Assembly: GCF_044068515.1 (NCBI RefSeq)
Contig: NZ_JBIPKI010000010.1
Span: 1-56,014, forward strand
Direction of reading: 5' to 3'
DNA length: 56,014 nucleotides
From: Desulfurivibrio sp044068515
GTDB taxonomy: Bacteria > Desulfobacterota > Desulfobulbia > Desulfobulbales > Desulfurivibrionaceae
This document shows positions 1 to 7,347 of the stretch, piece by piece; position 1 is the stretch's first letter, and each line of letters begins with the position of its first letter. The position numbers and the translations under genes are program-made. The notes beneath the pieces are model-generated. The model saw nothing but the letters and a program-made list of their open reading frames with translations, made no database searches and was not told the DNA's origin.

Positions 1-1
1 A

Positions 2-76
2 TTAGCACTTTGCCAGCAAGAGATCCGCTGCCGAATAGCCGCTGAATCCGGCGGAATATTCTTCCTTGAAAAGTAA
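2..76 (+). other. Left edge; possible 3' end of a rightward ORF
   Basis: A 24-codon open frame runs in from the left edge and stops at 74-76. It is too short to recognise and may be chance. I see nothing else in bases 1-166 apart from the terminator that follows. Confidence 0.15.
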
Positions 77-166
77 GGCGTGGAGGTTGGCGGAAAAAGA
101 GCGGGGTGTTTCAGGTGAACAGGCCTGGCGACAGCGAGGGTGAGGGCCAAGAGCAAAAATTCAGTT

Positions 167-200
167 AAAAAAAGGCCCCTCGAATAATCGAGAGGCCCTT
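167..200 (-). terminator. Intrinsic terminator of the outer-membrane beta-barrel gene
   Basis: Read on the minus strand, a GC-rich stem (GGGCCTCTCGA pairing with TCGAGGGGCC around a TTAT loop) is followed by a run of seven T. It lies just downstream of the stop codon of the leftward gene at 224-877. Confidence 0.8.
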
Positions 201-223
201 GTCCTGCGCCCAGCCCAAGCGGC

Positions 224-877
224 TTAGAAGCTGTAACGAAGCCCAAGCATGACATTGTGGGTCATGTATTCGGTATCAAAGCGCTCGCCAGACTGGAACT
301 TAAGTTCGGGATCGAGGGTGGCGAAGAAACGATATTGCAGGTCGATATTAACCTGGGGATTCAGCGCGAAAGCCAGTCCCGCTCCCAGCTGATAGGCAAA
401 AACCGTGTCGCTGCTGTCAACGCCAAGCCAATCGCTGTCAATTCTTACTCTGGCGATACCTAAACCACCACCGGCAAAGGGGGTGACCGGCAAGCCCAAA
501 TTGAAATCATAAAAACCATTGATCATCAATGCCAGGGAGGAAATGTCACCATTCAGGGGCATTCTCGGAGCCCCGACGAATGGTCCCCTTCCCGCGAGTT
601 GGTCGAGATCATTTTTCCGGTAAGCCAATTCAACCTCGGTCCGAAGTCCGTTGCCATAGGCATGGCCAAAGCCCCCGGTAATACCGATTCCACTGTCAAA
701 ACTGATTTCCGCCAAAGTAATCCCGGTGCCAAAGCCGGGGATGTCGAAGCCCGCATCCGCGTCACTGACCCAAACCGCAGCCAGATTGCCAAAAGCGTAG
801 GTCTGCGCCTGGGCGGTCGTTGCAATAAAGCCCAATGACAAAGCAAAAACAAATGCGATACTGAGGTACTTTTTCAT
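224..877 (-). CDS. Outer-membrane beta-barrel protein (OmpA/opacity-type porin fold)
   Basis: 217-residue secreted protein of unknown substrate. Residues 1-24 are a classic Sec signal peptide ending in TAQA. The mature part alternates hydrophobic and polar residues, has Gly/aromatic-rich turns and ends in GLRYSF; a C-terminal Phe is the usual signal for outer-membrane insertion. The family (small 8-stranded barrels) suits this length. The start is ATG at 877, with AAGGAG six bases upstream. A second in-frame ATG at 883 and a GTG at 892 sit inside the same GGAGG-rich leader and would add only two or five residues. The gene stands alone, is followed by an intrinsic terminator and faces away from the nrdDG operon. 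The barrel class is well supported; its role is not. Confidence 0.8.
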   Translation of the reverse strand: MKKYLSIAFVFALSLGFIATTAQAQTYAFGNLAAVWVSDADAGFDIPGFGTGITLAEISFDSGIGITGGFGHAYGNGLRTEVELAYRKNDLDQLAGRGPFVGAPRMPLNGDISSLALMINGFYDFNLGLPVTPFAGGGLGIARVRIDSDWLGVDSSDTVFAYQLGAGLAFALNPQVNIDLQYRFFATLDPELKFQSGERFDTEYMTHNVMLGLRYSF

Positions 878-1082
878 AATCATCTCCTTCACCTCCCTAG
901 TAAAAAGTCCAAAACGCCATTATTGGCAGGGGCAGAAACCCATCTTCGCAAGTTCTTTCCAGGTGGGGCAAAAAATTACATTCGAGAATCCCTGAAACGG
1001 TGCAACTAACGTCTTCATCGCGGAGTTTAGTTTTTTTCTGCCACGCCCTCCAAAGCCCTGTTTCAGCGTGACCTTAATCCAC

Positions 1083-1122
1083 AAAAATAACCGCTCACGG
1101 GCCATTTGCCCGGAGCGGTTAT
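1083..1122 (-). terminator. Long two-part hairpin with T-run (terminator-like)
   Basis: ATAACCGCTC (1088-1097) pairs with GAGCGGTTAT (1113-1122), and an inner CGGGC/GCCCG stem closes the loop. On the minus strand the stem runs into TTTTT (1087-1083). This is a good intrinsic terminator for leftward transcription, but no gene lies upstream on that strand, so it may end a small RNA or insulate the barrel gene from antisense transcription. Confidence 0.55.
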
Positions 1123-1165
1123 CTGTTGGCGGCGGAGTTCGTTGAAGCTATGCGTTTTTGCCATG

Positions 1166-1213
1166 AAACCCTCCCCCAAGATGGCGGGTTTTTGTTCTCC
1201 AACAATTATTGTT
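1166..1213 (+). other. Hairpin with T-run followed by a 13-bp palindrome
   Basis: AAACCC (1166-1171) can pair with GGGTTT, followed by more T (to 1193), a weak plus-strand terminator shape. Just after it, AACAATTATTGTT (1201-1213) is a perfect palindrome of operator-like form. The rest of the 893-1465 noncoding stretch holds no recognisable gene. Confidence 0.3.
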
Positions 1214-1249
1214 AGGCTAGCTAAATCAGCTCGCTACCACAAGCAAAAT

Positions 1250-1347
1250 ATGGCGATTGAAACCGGGCGATGGGCTGAGAGCCGGCCCCACAATGGCGAA
1301 TCCCCCATTTAGACCGGCTTGGCGGGCTAGATGGAATCGCCATTTTT
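1250..1347 (+). other. Nested inverted repeats ending in a T-run; candidate structured RNA
   Basis: Three helices nest in one another: ATGGCGATT (1250-1258) with AATCGCCAT (1335-1343), AGCCGG (1280-1285) with CCGGCT (1314-1319), and AATGG (1292-1296) with CCATT (1305-1309). The outer helix runs straight into TTTTT on the plus strand. No protein frame fits. This could be a small RNA with its own terminator or a palindromic repeat element; I do not recognise a family. Confidence 0.35.
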
Positions 1348-1465
1348 CGGCAAAATAATTACTCGTGGCAGGTTCGCCGATAAAGGAAGGGCGGCTCAAC
1401 CAGACCCAACTCCCTACACCATATTTTGTATTGACCTGCAACCGGTGACACGATATACAGTGGGT

Positions 1466-1645
1466 AAGCGGTTCCCTGACCGTTGCTGGCGGAAAGGGAT
1501 GAAAAGGGAATCCGGTGAGAGACCGGAACTGTCGCGCAGCGGTGATCAGGAACGAACGTTGTCATTACCACTGGCCCCCGGGCCGGGAAGGGATGATCAG
1601 TAGGTTGCAGTCCGCCTGAAAGTCCGAAGACCTGCCGTGAAACCA
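1466..1645 (+). promoter_or_regulatory. Cobalamin (B12) riboswitch upstream of nrdD
   Basis: The leader holds the core signatures of the cobalamin riboswitch. There is a GGGAA-CCGGTGAGA-CCGG block near 1517-1541, a CTGTCGCGCAGCGGTGA stretch in the place of the usual CTGCCCCCGCAACTGTAA, and the B12 box AGTCCGAAGACCTGCC at 1621-1636. The junction segment departs from consensus but the 3' B12 box is close to canonical. Boundaries are approximate. Such riboswitches normally switch genes off when adenosylcobalamin is plentiful. Ahead of a B12-independent ribonucleotide reductase this implies the cell also has a B12-dependent class II enzyme. Confidence 0.85.
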
Positions 1646-1651
1646 GCCTGC

Positions 1652-1671
1652 CCGGCCCAGCCGCGGGCCGG
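1652..1671 (+). other. Hairpin between riboswitch and nrdD start
   Basis: CCGGCCC and GGGCCGG are perfect arms around AGCCGC, directly after the B12 box and 26 bases before the ribosome binding site. There is no T-run, so if this is part of the expression platform it more likely acts on translation or Rho termination than as an intrinsic terminator. Confidence 0.5.
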
Positions 1672-1709
1672 CTCCCAGTTATTCTCTGCCTCGCGCAAAG
1701 GAGAGTGTC

Positions 1710-4022
1710 ATGTCCCAAGTTCCCAGGCAGGCCCGGGCCCTCAACCAGTCCCCGACCCCGGCCGCCAAATCCCAACCGGCCCAGTTGTTCAGCTCGATCC
1801 TCAAGCGGGATCGCCGGCAGGTGCCCTTCCAGGCGGAAAAAATCACCAACGCCATCCACAAGGCCGGCCAGGTTACCGGTGAAATCGGCCGGCCCGAGGC
1901 CCGCCGGCTGACCATGCAGGTGCTGGCCATCGCCCAGAACCTGTTCAGCGGGGAGGAAGCCGCCGCGGCCGCCGTTCCGTCGGTGGAAGAAATCCAGGAC
2001 CTGGTCGAGGAAGTGCTGCTCTCCTCGCCCTACAAGAAAACCGCCAAGGCCTACATCCTCTACCGCGACCAGCACGCCCGGATCCGGGAAATGGTGACCC
2101 GGACCGATCTCGATCTGATCGACGGCTACCTGCAGAAACTGGACTGGCAGGTCCAGGAAAACTCCAACATGTCCTACTCGCTGCAGGGGCTCAACAACTA
2201 TATCTCCAGCGAGATCAGCAAGAACTACTGGCTCAACAAGATCTACCCCGCCGAGGTGCGCGAGGCCCATCTGGCCGGCGATCTCCATATCCACGATCTC
2301 GGTTTGCTCTCGGTTTACTGCGTGGGCTGGGATCTGCGCGATCTGCTCCGCCAGGGCTTCACCGGGGCCCCGGGCAAGGCGGAAAGCGGCCCGGCCCGCC
2401 ATTTCCGCAGCGCCCTGGGCCAGATCGTCAACTTCTTCTACACCCTCCAGGGCGAGGCGGCCGGGGCCCAGGCCTTCGCCAGCTTCGACACCCTGCTGGC
2501 TCCCTTCATCCGGGTCGATGAGCTCAACTACCGCGAGGTCCGGCAGGCCCTGCAGGAGTTCGTCTTCAACCTCAACGTCGCCACCCGGGTGGGTTTCCAG
2601 ACCCCGTTTACCAACCTGACCATGGACCTGCACCCGCCGGCGACCCTCAGGGACGCGCCGGTGATCATTGGCGGGGTCGAGCAGGAGAGCGTCTACGGCG
2701 ACTACCAGGCCGAGATGAACCTGCTCAACCAGGCCTTCCTCGAGGTCATGGCCGCCGGCGACAGCAAGGGGCGGGCCTTCACCTTTCCCATCCCCACCTA
2801 CAACATCACCGCCGACTTCGACTGGGACGACCCCAACCTGGAGAGCCTCTGGCGGACCACCGCCCGCTACGGCCTGCCCTACTTCGCCAACTTCGTCAAT
2901 TCCGACCTCAACCCCGACGACGCCCGCTCGATGTGCTGCCGCCTGCGGCTGGACACCCGCGAGCTGGAAAAGCGCGGCGGAGGACTCTTTGGGGCCAATC
3001 CCCTGACCGGCTCCATCGGGGTGGTGACCATCAACATGGCGGCCTTGGGCTACCAGGCCGGCGACGAGGCCGACTTCTTCCAGCGCCTCGACCGGCTGAT
3101 GGAGATCGCCCGCACCTCGCTGGAAACCAAGCGCAAGGTGCTGGAAAATTTCACCGCCAAGGGCCTCTACCCCTATACCCGCTTCTACCTGCGCCAGGTC
3201 CACCAGCGCTTCGGCCGCTTCTGGGAAAACCATTTCGCCACCATCGGCCTGATCGGGACCAACGAGGCCTGCCTCAACCTGCTGGGAGTGGATATCGGCG
3301 AGGAAAGGGGTCGGCAGTTCGCCCTGCGGGTCCTCGACCACATGCGGGAGCGGCTGCGCCGGTTCCAGGAGGAAACCGGCAACCAGTACAACCTGGAAGC
3401 GACCCCGGCCGAGGGTACCGGCCACCGGCTGGCCAAGCTCGACGCCCGCCGTTTTCCCGGCCTGGCCGCCTCCCTGACCTGCGGCGGAGAGGAAGGTTTG
3501 CCGATCTACGCCAACTCGACCCAGTTGCCGGTCAACTACACCGACGATATTTTTGCCTTGCTGGAGCATCAGGACGAGTTGCAGGCCAAATACACCGGCG
3601 GTACCGTGGTCCACTGCTTTCTCGGCGAGGCCGAAATCGATCCCGGGGCGGTCAAGGAGTTTGTCAAAACGGTCTGCTCCCAGTACCGCCTGCCCTATTT
3701 CACCCTGACCCCGATCTTTTCGGTCTGCAAGGAGCACGGCTACCTGGCCGGGGAACAAACCCGCTGCCCGCAGTGTGGGACCGTCACCGAGATCTATTCC
3801 CGGGTGGTGGGCTACCTGCGCCCGATCCAGCAATGGCACGAGGGCAAGCAGGCGGAATTTGCCGCCCGCTCCCATTACCGGCTGGCCCCCCGCCCGGGGA
3901 CCGCGCCGCGCCGGGACCGCAACGGCAGCAAGCACCCCGCCGCCGCAACCGTCCGCGCCCCGGAACCAACCTTTGACGCCGGAGCCGAGGCGGCCCGCCA
4001 TGAAGCGCGGCCCAACAGCTGA
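1710..4022 (+). CDS. nrdD: Anaerobic (class III) ribonucleoside-triphosphate reductase
   Basis: Reduces ribonucleoside triphosphates to deoxy forms by glycyl-radical chemistry in the absence of oxygen. The 770-residue protein has an N-terminal ATP-cone (about residues 27-120). The catalytic barrel includes GFQTPFTNLTMDL and the MCCRL cysteine pair near 409-410. The C-terminal zinc site is CKEHGYL (Cys673) with CPQCG (686/689), and the radical loop RVVGYLRP has Gly701. The start is ATG 1710, six bases after AAAGGAG (1697-1703). About 69 residues follow the radical glycine, well beyond the short tail usual in the family. This extra tail is rich in Arg, Pro and Ala and may be a lineage-specific extension. 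The cobalamin riboswitch directly upstream is the likely regulator. nrdG overlaps the 3' end. Confidence 0.97.
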   Translation: MSQVPRQARALNQSPTPAAKSQPAQLFSSILKRDRRQVPFQAEKITNAIHKAGQVTGEIGRPEARRLTMQVLAIAQNLFSGEEAAAAAVPSVEEIQDLVEEVLLSSPYKKTAKAYILYRDQHARIREMVTRTDLDLIDGYLQKLDWQVQENSNMSYSLQGLNNYISSEISKNYWLNKIYPAEVREAHLAGDLHIHDLGLLSVYCVGWDLRDLLRQGFTGAPGKAESGPARHFRSALGQIVNFFYTLQGEAAGAQAFASFDTLLAPFIRVDELNYREVRQALQEFVFNLNVATRVGFQTPFTNLTMDLHPPATLRDAPVIIGGVEQESVYGDYQAEMNLLNQAFLEVMAAGDSKGRAFTFPIPTYNITADFDWDDPNLESLWRTTARYGLPYFANFVNSDLNPDDARSMCCRLRLDTRELEKRGGGLFGANPLTGSIGVVTINMAALGYQAGDEADFFQRLDRLMEIARTSLETKRKVLENFTAKGLYPYTRFYLRQVHQRFGRFWENHFATIGLIGTNEACLNLLGVDIGEERGRQFALRVLDHMRERLRRFQEETGNQYNLEATPAEGTGHRLAKLDARRFPGLAASLTCGGEEGLPIYANSTQLPVNYTDDIFALLEHQDELQAKYTGGTVVHCFLGEAEIDPGAVKEFVKTVCSQYRLPYFTLTPIFSVCKEHGYLAGEQTRCPQCGTVTEIYSRVVGYLRPIQQWHEGKQAEFAARSHYRLAPRPGTAPRRDRNGSKHPAAATVRAPEPTFDAGAEAARHEARPNS

Positions 4023-4752
4023 AGGGGGCAAGCCCCGCCCGGCATCACCTGGCGCCAGCGGGCCCCGGGAACCGCATCTTGCGGCGTTCGCAACAGCGCA
4101 ACATGGTTTACTGGCTGTACCGGCCCGAACGAAGCAAGATGCGGGGCCTTGCAGCCCCTTGCGGATCGGCGGCTATCTGCCGGCCAGCTTCAGCGATTAT
4201 CCCGGCCGGCTGGCGGCGGTGATCTTCACCCAGGGCTGCAACTTCCGCTGCCCCTGGTGCCACAACCCCGGCCTGCTCGATCCGCAGGGCCCGGCCCTTT
4301 ATGACCGCGAGGAGATAATCGGCCGGCTGGCGGCCCGCATGGGCAAGATCGGCGGGGTAGTGATCAGCGGCGGCGAGCCGACCCTGCAGCCGGAACTGCT
4401 CCCCTTCTGCCGCCGCCTGCGGGACTTGGGCCTGGCGGTCAAGCTGGATACCAACGGCAGCCGGCCCGCGGTGCTGGCCCAGGCGCTGACCGCCGGAGTG
4501 GTGGATTATATCGCCATGGACCTCAAGGCCCCCTGGGAGAAGTACCCGCAACTGGCCGGGGTCGCCATCGACCCCGCCCTCATCCGCCGCTCTATGGAAA
4601 TGATTGCCGCCAGCGGCATCGCCCACCACTTCCGGACCACGGCGGTCACGGACCTGCTGAGCCCCGCCGACCTGGCGGCCATTCGCGAACTGGTGCCGGC
4701 CGGCTCGAGCTACAAGGTCCAGCCGTTCCGGCAAGTCTCGCCTTCCGCCTGA
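4000..4752 (+). CDS. nrdG: Anaerobic ribonucleotide reductase activating protein (radical SAM)
   Basis: Generates the glycyl radical on NrdD using S-adenosylmethionine. The radical-SAM cluster motif CNFRCPWC lies at residues 80-87 (from ATG 4000) and the SAM-binding GGEPT follows about 44 residues later. This is the longer, pyruvate-formate-lyase-activase-like NrdG type. The start is uncertain. ATG 4000 overlaps nrdD by 23 bases with only a weak GAGG upstream, while the recognisable domain begins near LRIGGYLPASFSDYPG, where TTG 4159 is an alternative start. The segment between is Arg/Pro/Ala-rich like the NrdD tail it overlaps, so the N-terminus may be noncoding or an unusual linker. The activase function is secure. 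Confidence 0.92.
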   Translation: MKRGPTAEGGKPRPASPGASGPREPHLAAFATAQHGLLAVPARTKQDAGPCSPLRIGGYLPASFSDYPGRLAAVIFTQGCNFRCPWCHNPGLLDPQGPALYDREEIIGRLAARMGKIGGVVISGGEPTLQPELLPFCRRLRDLGLAVKLDTNGSRPAVLAQALTAGVVDYIAMDLKAPWEKYPQLAGVAIDPALIRRSMEMIAASGIAHHFRTTAVTDLLSPADLAAIRELVPAGSSYKVQPFRQVSPSA

Positions 4753-4771
4753 GCTGCCGCGCCCGGTTGGT

Positions 4772-5257
4772 TCAGCGGCAATCGCCCCGCAAAGCTTCCT
4801 GACCCCGGATCTGCCGGCGGGCAAACCAGACCACCAGCGGCGGCAGCAGCAACCACTGAAGCAGGGGCAGCAGGCCGGTACCCAGCAGGGGCACGGTGGG
4901 CATCAGTTCACTGTAATGCCAGCGGCCGGCTACTTCGGTGGCATGCCACTCCAGCCCCACGGTCACCAGCAGCCCCACCGCGACAAAGCCCAGAACGGCG
5001 CGGCGGTCGGGCCGCCGCAGCCAACCTCGATCGCCCCGCGCCAGGGCCACCACCCAGAAGGCCGCCAGGGCGATCAAAACATCGCCCAGGGCCGCCCGGG
5101 TGCAGAACAGCACCGCCTCCCCGTGGGGCAGGGTCGGCATCTGCTCGAAAAAGGGGATCTGGATGAACTCCCAGGGGTAGTTCAGCAGCAGGGCGAACAG
5201 GGCCAGATTGAATTCCGGCAAAGCCAGAATCCGCCGGCCCCAGCCGTCGTTCAGCAT
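4772..5257 (-). CDS. Hypothetical membrane protein, about four TM segments
   Basis: 161 residues with about four hydrophobic segments (near residues 15-30, 45-70, 88-105 and 120-145). A conserved-looking LNYPWEFIQIPFF stretch lies near the N-terminus and a GLEWHATEVAGRWHY loop sits between segments three and four. I do not recognise the family. The several His, Trp and Glu residues at the membrane boundary could bind a cofactor, but that is speculation. It is the last gene of the leftward cluster, 15 bases after the monoheme cytochrome gene, and converges on nrdG with a 19-base gap. The start at ATG 5257 has only a weak AGGCAGG upstream. Confidence 0.65.
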   Translation of the reverse strand: MLNDGWGRRILALPEFNLALFALLLNYPWEFIQIPFFEQMPTLPHGEAVLFCTRAALGDVLIALAAFWVVALARGDRGWLRRPDRRAVLGFVAVGLLVTVGLEWHATEVAGRWHYSELMPTVPLLGTGLLPLLQWLLLPPLVVWFARRQIRGQEALRGDCR

Positions 5258-5272
5258 GGCAGGTTGGCCTGC

Positions 5273-5611
5273 CTACTTCAGAGACTTGATGTAGGCGACC
5301 ATATCCTGCATCTCCGGCGAATCAACCGCGATGGCCTGGCCCTTGTTGGCATTGACAATACAGAAATTCACCGCGTCCTCCAGGGTGCCCTGCCTTTGGC
5401 CCATGATAGTGAAGGCGGTTTTCTCCCCGGACTTTTCCAGTCCCTGGCCGCCAGGGTGGCAAGCGTTGCAGGACGTGGTCCCGCCGGCAAAGCCGGGATC
5501 ATTGAACAGTTTTTTGCCTCTCTCCTCCGGCAGATGCCCGGCCGCCCAAGCCATCGAGAGGCTCAGGGCAAGCACTACGATCAACAACAGGGCCAGCTTT
5601 ACAATCTTCAT
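5273..5611 (-). CDS. Small periplasmic monoheme cytochrome c (class I)
   Basis: 112 residues. A signal peptide (to about AWA, residue 23) precedes one heme site, CNACH at 48-52, in the context GKKLFNDPGFAGG..SCNACHPGG. A downstream Met (SPEMQDMVAYIKSL) is a suitable sixth ligand, typical of class I cytochromes. It is probably a soluble electron shuttle. The start at ATG 5611 is preceded by AAGGAGG with good spacing. The neighbouring Met-rich, SHOCT and heptaheme genes suggest a periplasmic redox/metal function. Confidence 0.88.
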   Translation of the reverse strand: MKIVKLALLLIVVLALSLSMAWAAGHLPEERGKKLFNDPGFAGGTTSCNACHPGGQGLEKSGEKTAFTIMGQRQGTLEDAVNFCIVNANKGQAIAVDSPEMQDMVAYIKSLK

Positions 5612-5724
5612 CTTTCTACCTCCTTTTTCAGGTTGATGGCCAGAGCTGAAAAACTACTGGCCGATTAGCTGGTTTACTCGCACCACCTTGCAGCGGTGCC
5701 GTATCCCGGCTTCTTGCCTAAGAT

Positions 5725-6153
5725 TTACTCCTGCAGCATCATTTCCTGCTGCAGCATCATGCCTTTCATCATTTCCTGCATCATGGCCATTTTTTTCTCC
5801 ATCATGGCCATGCGATCGGCCATCGGCATCTGTTCCATCTCCGATTCAGCCCTCATCCCATCCATCCCGCCCATCATCCTCATCATGCCCATCATCTCCA
5901 TCATTCCCATGCCTTCTCGCATGTGCTGCATATGTTCGTGCATTAATTTTTTTCTTTCCGCCGGGCTCTTTGCCTCCTGCATTTTTTGGCGGGTTTCCTG
6001 CATCCGCTGCATGGGAGCGTCAATTTTTTCCTGGTCCATCTGGATCACTTCCGGGCTCGGATCAGCAGCCGGATGGTGGGCTTCTTCCGCCCAGCCAGGA
6101 ACGACCACCACGAGAACAAACAACAAGGGGGCCAGCAGGATCGTTTTCTTCAT
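5725..6153 (-). CDS. Secreted methionine-rich protein, probable copper-binding
   Basis: 142 residues: a signal peptide (to about GWA, residue 22), then a roughly 120-residue mature part containing 33 Met, many as MM pairs (for example GMMEMMGMMRMMGGM), with some His and charged residues between. It is predicted to be helical. Met-rich periplasmic proteins commonly bind Cu(I) or Ag(I), so copper buffering fits, given the CopA-type ATPase gene 3.4 kb upstream on the same strand; this is inference. The start is ATG 6153, seven bases from GGAGG. The upstream ATG at 6159 is too close to that site. No enzymatic domain is visible. Confidence 0.75.
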   Translation of the reverse strand: MKKTILLAPLLFVLVVVVPGWAEEAHHPAADPSPEVIQMDQEKIDAPMQRMQETRQKMQEAKSPAERKKLMHEHMQHMREGMGMMEMMGMMRMMGGMDGMRAESEMEQMPMADRMAMMEKKMAMMQEMMKGMMLQQEMMLQE

Positions 6154-6301
6154 CGTCATACCTCCATCCATAGGATTATGGGTCAATTTGCCATGTCCCC
6201 ACCCGATTCAGACTTGGCGGCAACTGCATCCCAAGAACAAACTGCCTGGCCAACCCTCTGACCAGGATAACACCCACGCGAACAAACAGTGCGACTCCGC
6301 G

Positions 6302-6640
6302 TTATGCAAGCAGGTCTCGCTTCTTTTCTTCAAACTCCTTTTTGTCAATTTCCCCACGGGCATAGCGCTCCTGCAGAATTTCAAGGGCCGATGGAGTTGA
6401 GGCTGATCGGGTCTGGAGCAACAGCCATTTGATGAGCAAAAACAGGCCGACGAGCACCAGGACCCAGAAGACTATCATCAGAATGGCGCCCAACCATCCC
6501 ATTCCTCCCATCATGCCGGGCCCCATCGACCAGTCCCCGTCTCGCCCCCAGTGGGCGAACGCAGGCCTGGCCGGCCAGACAAGCACGCTCAAAATTACCA
6601 ATACAACCGAGAATTCTCCTGCAATGGACTTGAGTGTCAT
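6302..6640 (-). CDS. SHOCT-domain membrane protein
   Basis: 112 residues. An N-terminal signal/TM segment is followed by a Gly/Met-rich stretch (WSMGPGMMGGMGWLG) and a second strong TM segment (about residues 50-73). The C-terminal SHOCT motif reads ALEILQERYARGEIDKKEFE. SHOCT is a short oligomerisation domain with no enzymatic role known. Proteins of this build are commonly found beside metal-transport genes. The start ATG 6640 follows AGGAG by eight bases. An 80-base gap separates it from the heptaheme gene upstream. Confidence 0.85.
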   Translation of the reverse strand: MTLKSIAGEFSVVLVILSVLVWPARPAFAHWGRDGDWSMGPGMMGGMGWLGAILMIVFWVLVLVGLFLLIKWLLLQTRSASTPSALEILQERYARGEIDKKEFEEKKRDLLA

Positions 6641-6720
6641 GCTGGTTGCTCCTGTTTTTATTATTGTATCTGCCGTTTTGCGGTCGGCTTGGTTCCCGCT
6701 GGCGGGACTCGCAGACCGGC

Positions 6721-7347
6721 TCAGAAGTCATGCGGCATCCGCCGGTGACCCCATCTGTGGGTGATATGACATCGCCAGCATTCTTCGCGGGGCGGCATGG
6801 TCTCTATGCGGCGCCATTCCAAATGAGTTTTTTGAAAATTTTCCCACAGTTCATCGTAATAATGCGACCTTGGCGCCTGGTGGCAACGGTGGCAGTTTCT
6901 GTTGTCGTCCGCTGGATGGCGAAAGCCCTCGATCCGCCATGTGCTGATCCCGTGGCACTCCCGGCAGTCATTGCCAAATCTGGAAGCATGGCGGTCCACG
7001 TGGCACTGGGTACATTGGAGTTCCCCGCTTAGCAGGGTATGATCCATCCTCGAAATATCTCCCCCCCGGCCCCGGTGTTCCCGGTGACAGGCAAGGCAGT
7101 GCTTGCCGGCTTCATGAAACCGGAGTTGGGGCTTGAGATCTTCCACCTGGCCGAAGAAATGACATTGCCGGCAGCGTTGCTCGTCCACCCCTCTCCAGGG
7201 TACATGGCAAGTTTGACAGGCAGTGAACGCCGCGTGGGCACTGCTGAGCCCGCCCGGCTTGGCCGCCTGCTCGTTACTGTAGAGCCAGGCGGCGGCCAAG
7301 CCGATAATCAACAGGAGAGCCATGCCGCTGAATATTTGCTTTTTCAT
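6721..7347 (-). CDS. Membrane-anchored heptaheme cytochrome c
   Basis: About 208 residues with an N-terminal membrane anchor (MKKQIFSGMALLLIIGLAAAW) and seven CXXCH heme sites (CQTCH, CRQCH, CLACH, CTQCH, CRECH, CHRCH, CWRCH). The first sites resemble the cytochrome c3/NapC-NrfH pattern with many spare His ligands. It likely accepts electrons from the b-type membrane protein encoded just upstream and passes them to periplasmic partners. The start ATG 7347 overlaps the stop of that gene (ATGA), suggesting translational coupling. An ATG at 7356 would add three residues, and neither has a clear ribosome binding site. It is the last gene of a five-gene redox cluster. Confidence 0.9.
   Translation of the reverse strand: MKKQIFSGMALLLIIGLAAAWLYSNEQAAKPGGLSSAHAAFTACQTCHVPWRGVDEQRCRQCHFFGQVEDLKPQLRFHEAGKHCLACHREHRGRGGDISRMDHTLLSGELQCTQCHVDRHASRFGNDCRECHGISTWRIEGFRHPADDNRNCHRCHQAPRSHYYDELWENFQKTHLEWRRIETMPPREECWRCHITHRWGHRRMPHDF

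Noticed and set aside
920..1105. 61-codon minus-strand frame upstream of the barrel gene
   Set aside because: No ribosome site or motif, and it overlaps the terminator-like hairpin; treated as the leader of the barrel gene.
1359..4031. Long minus-strand open frame (890 codons) opposite nrdD
   Set aside because: The plus strand codes an unmistakable NrdD with all catalytic motifs. The opposite frame is a Gly/Val/Leu-rich mirror caused by GC-rich codon bias and shows no domain.
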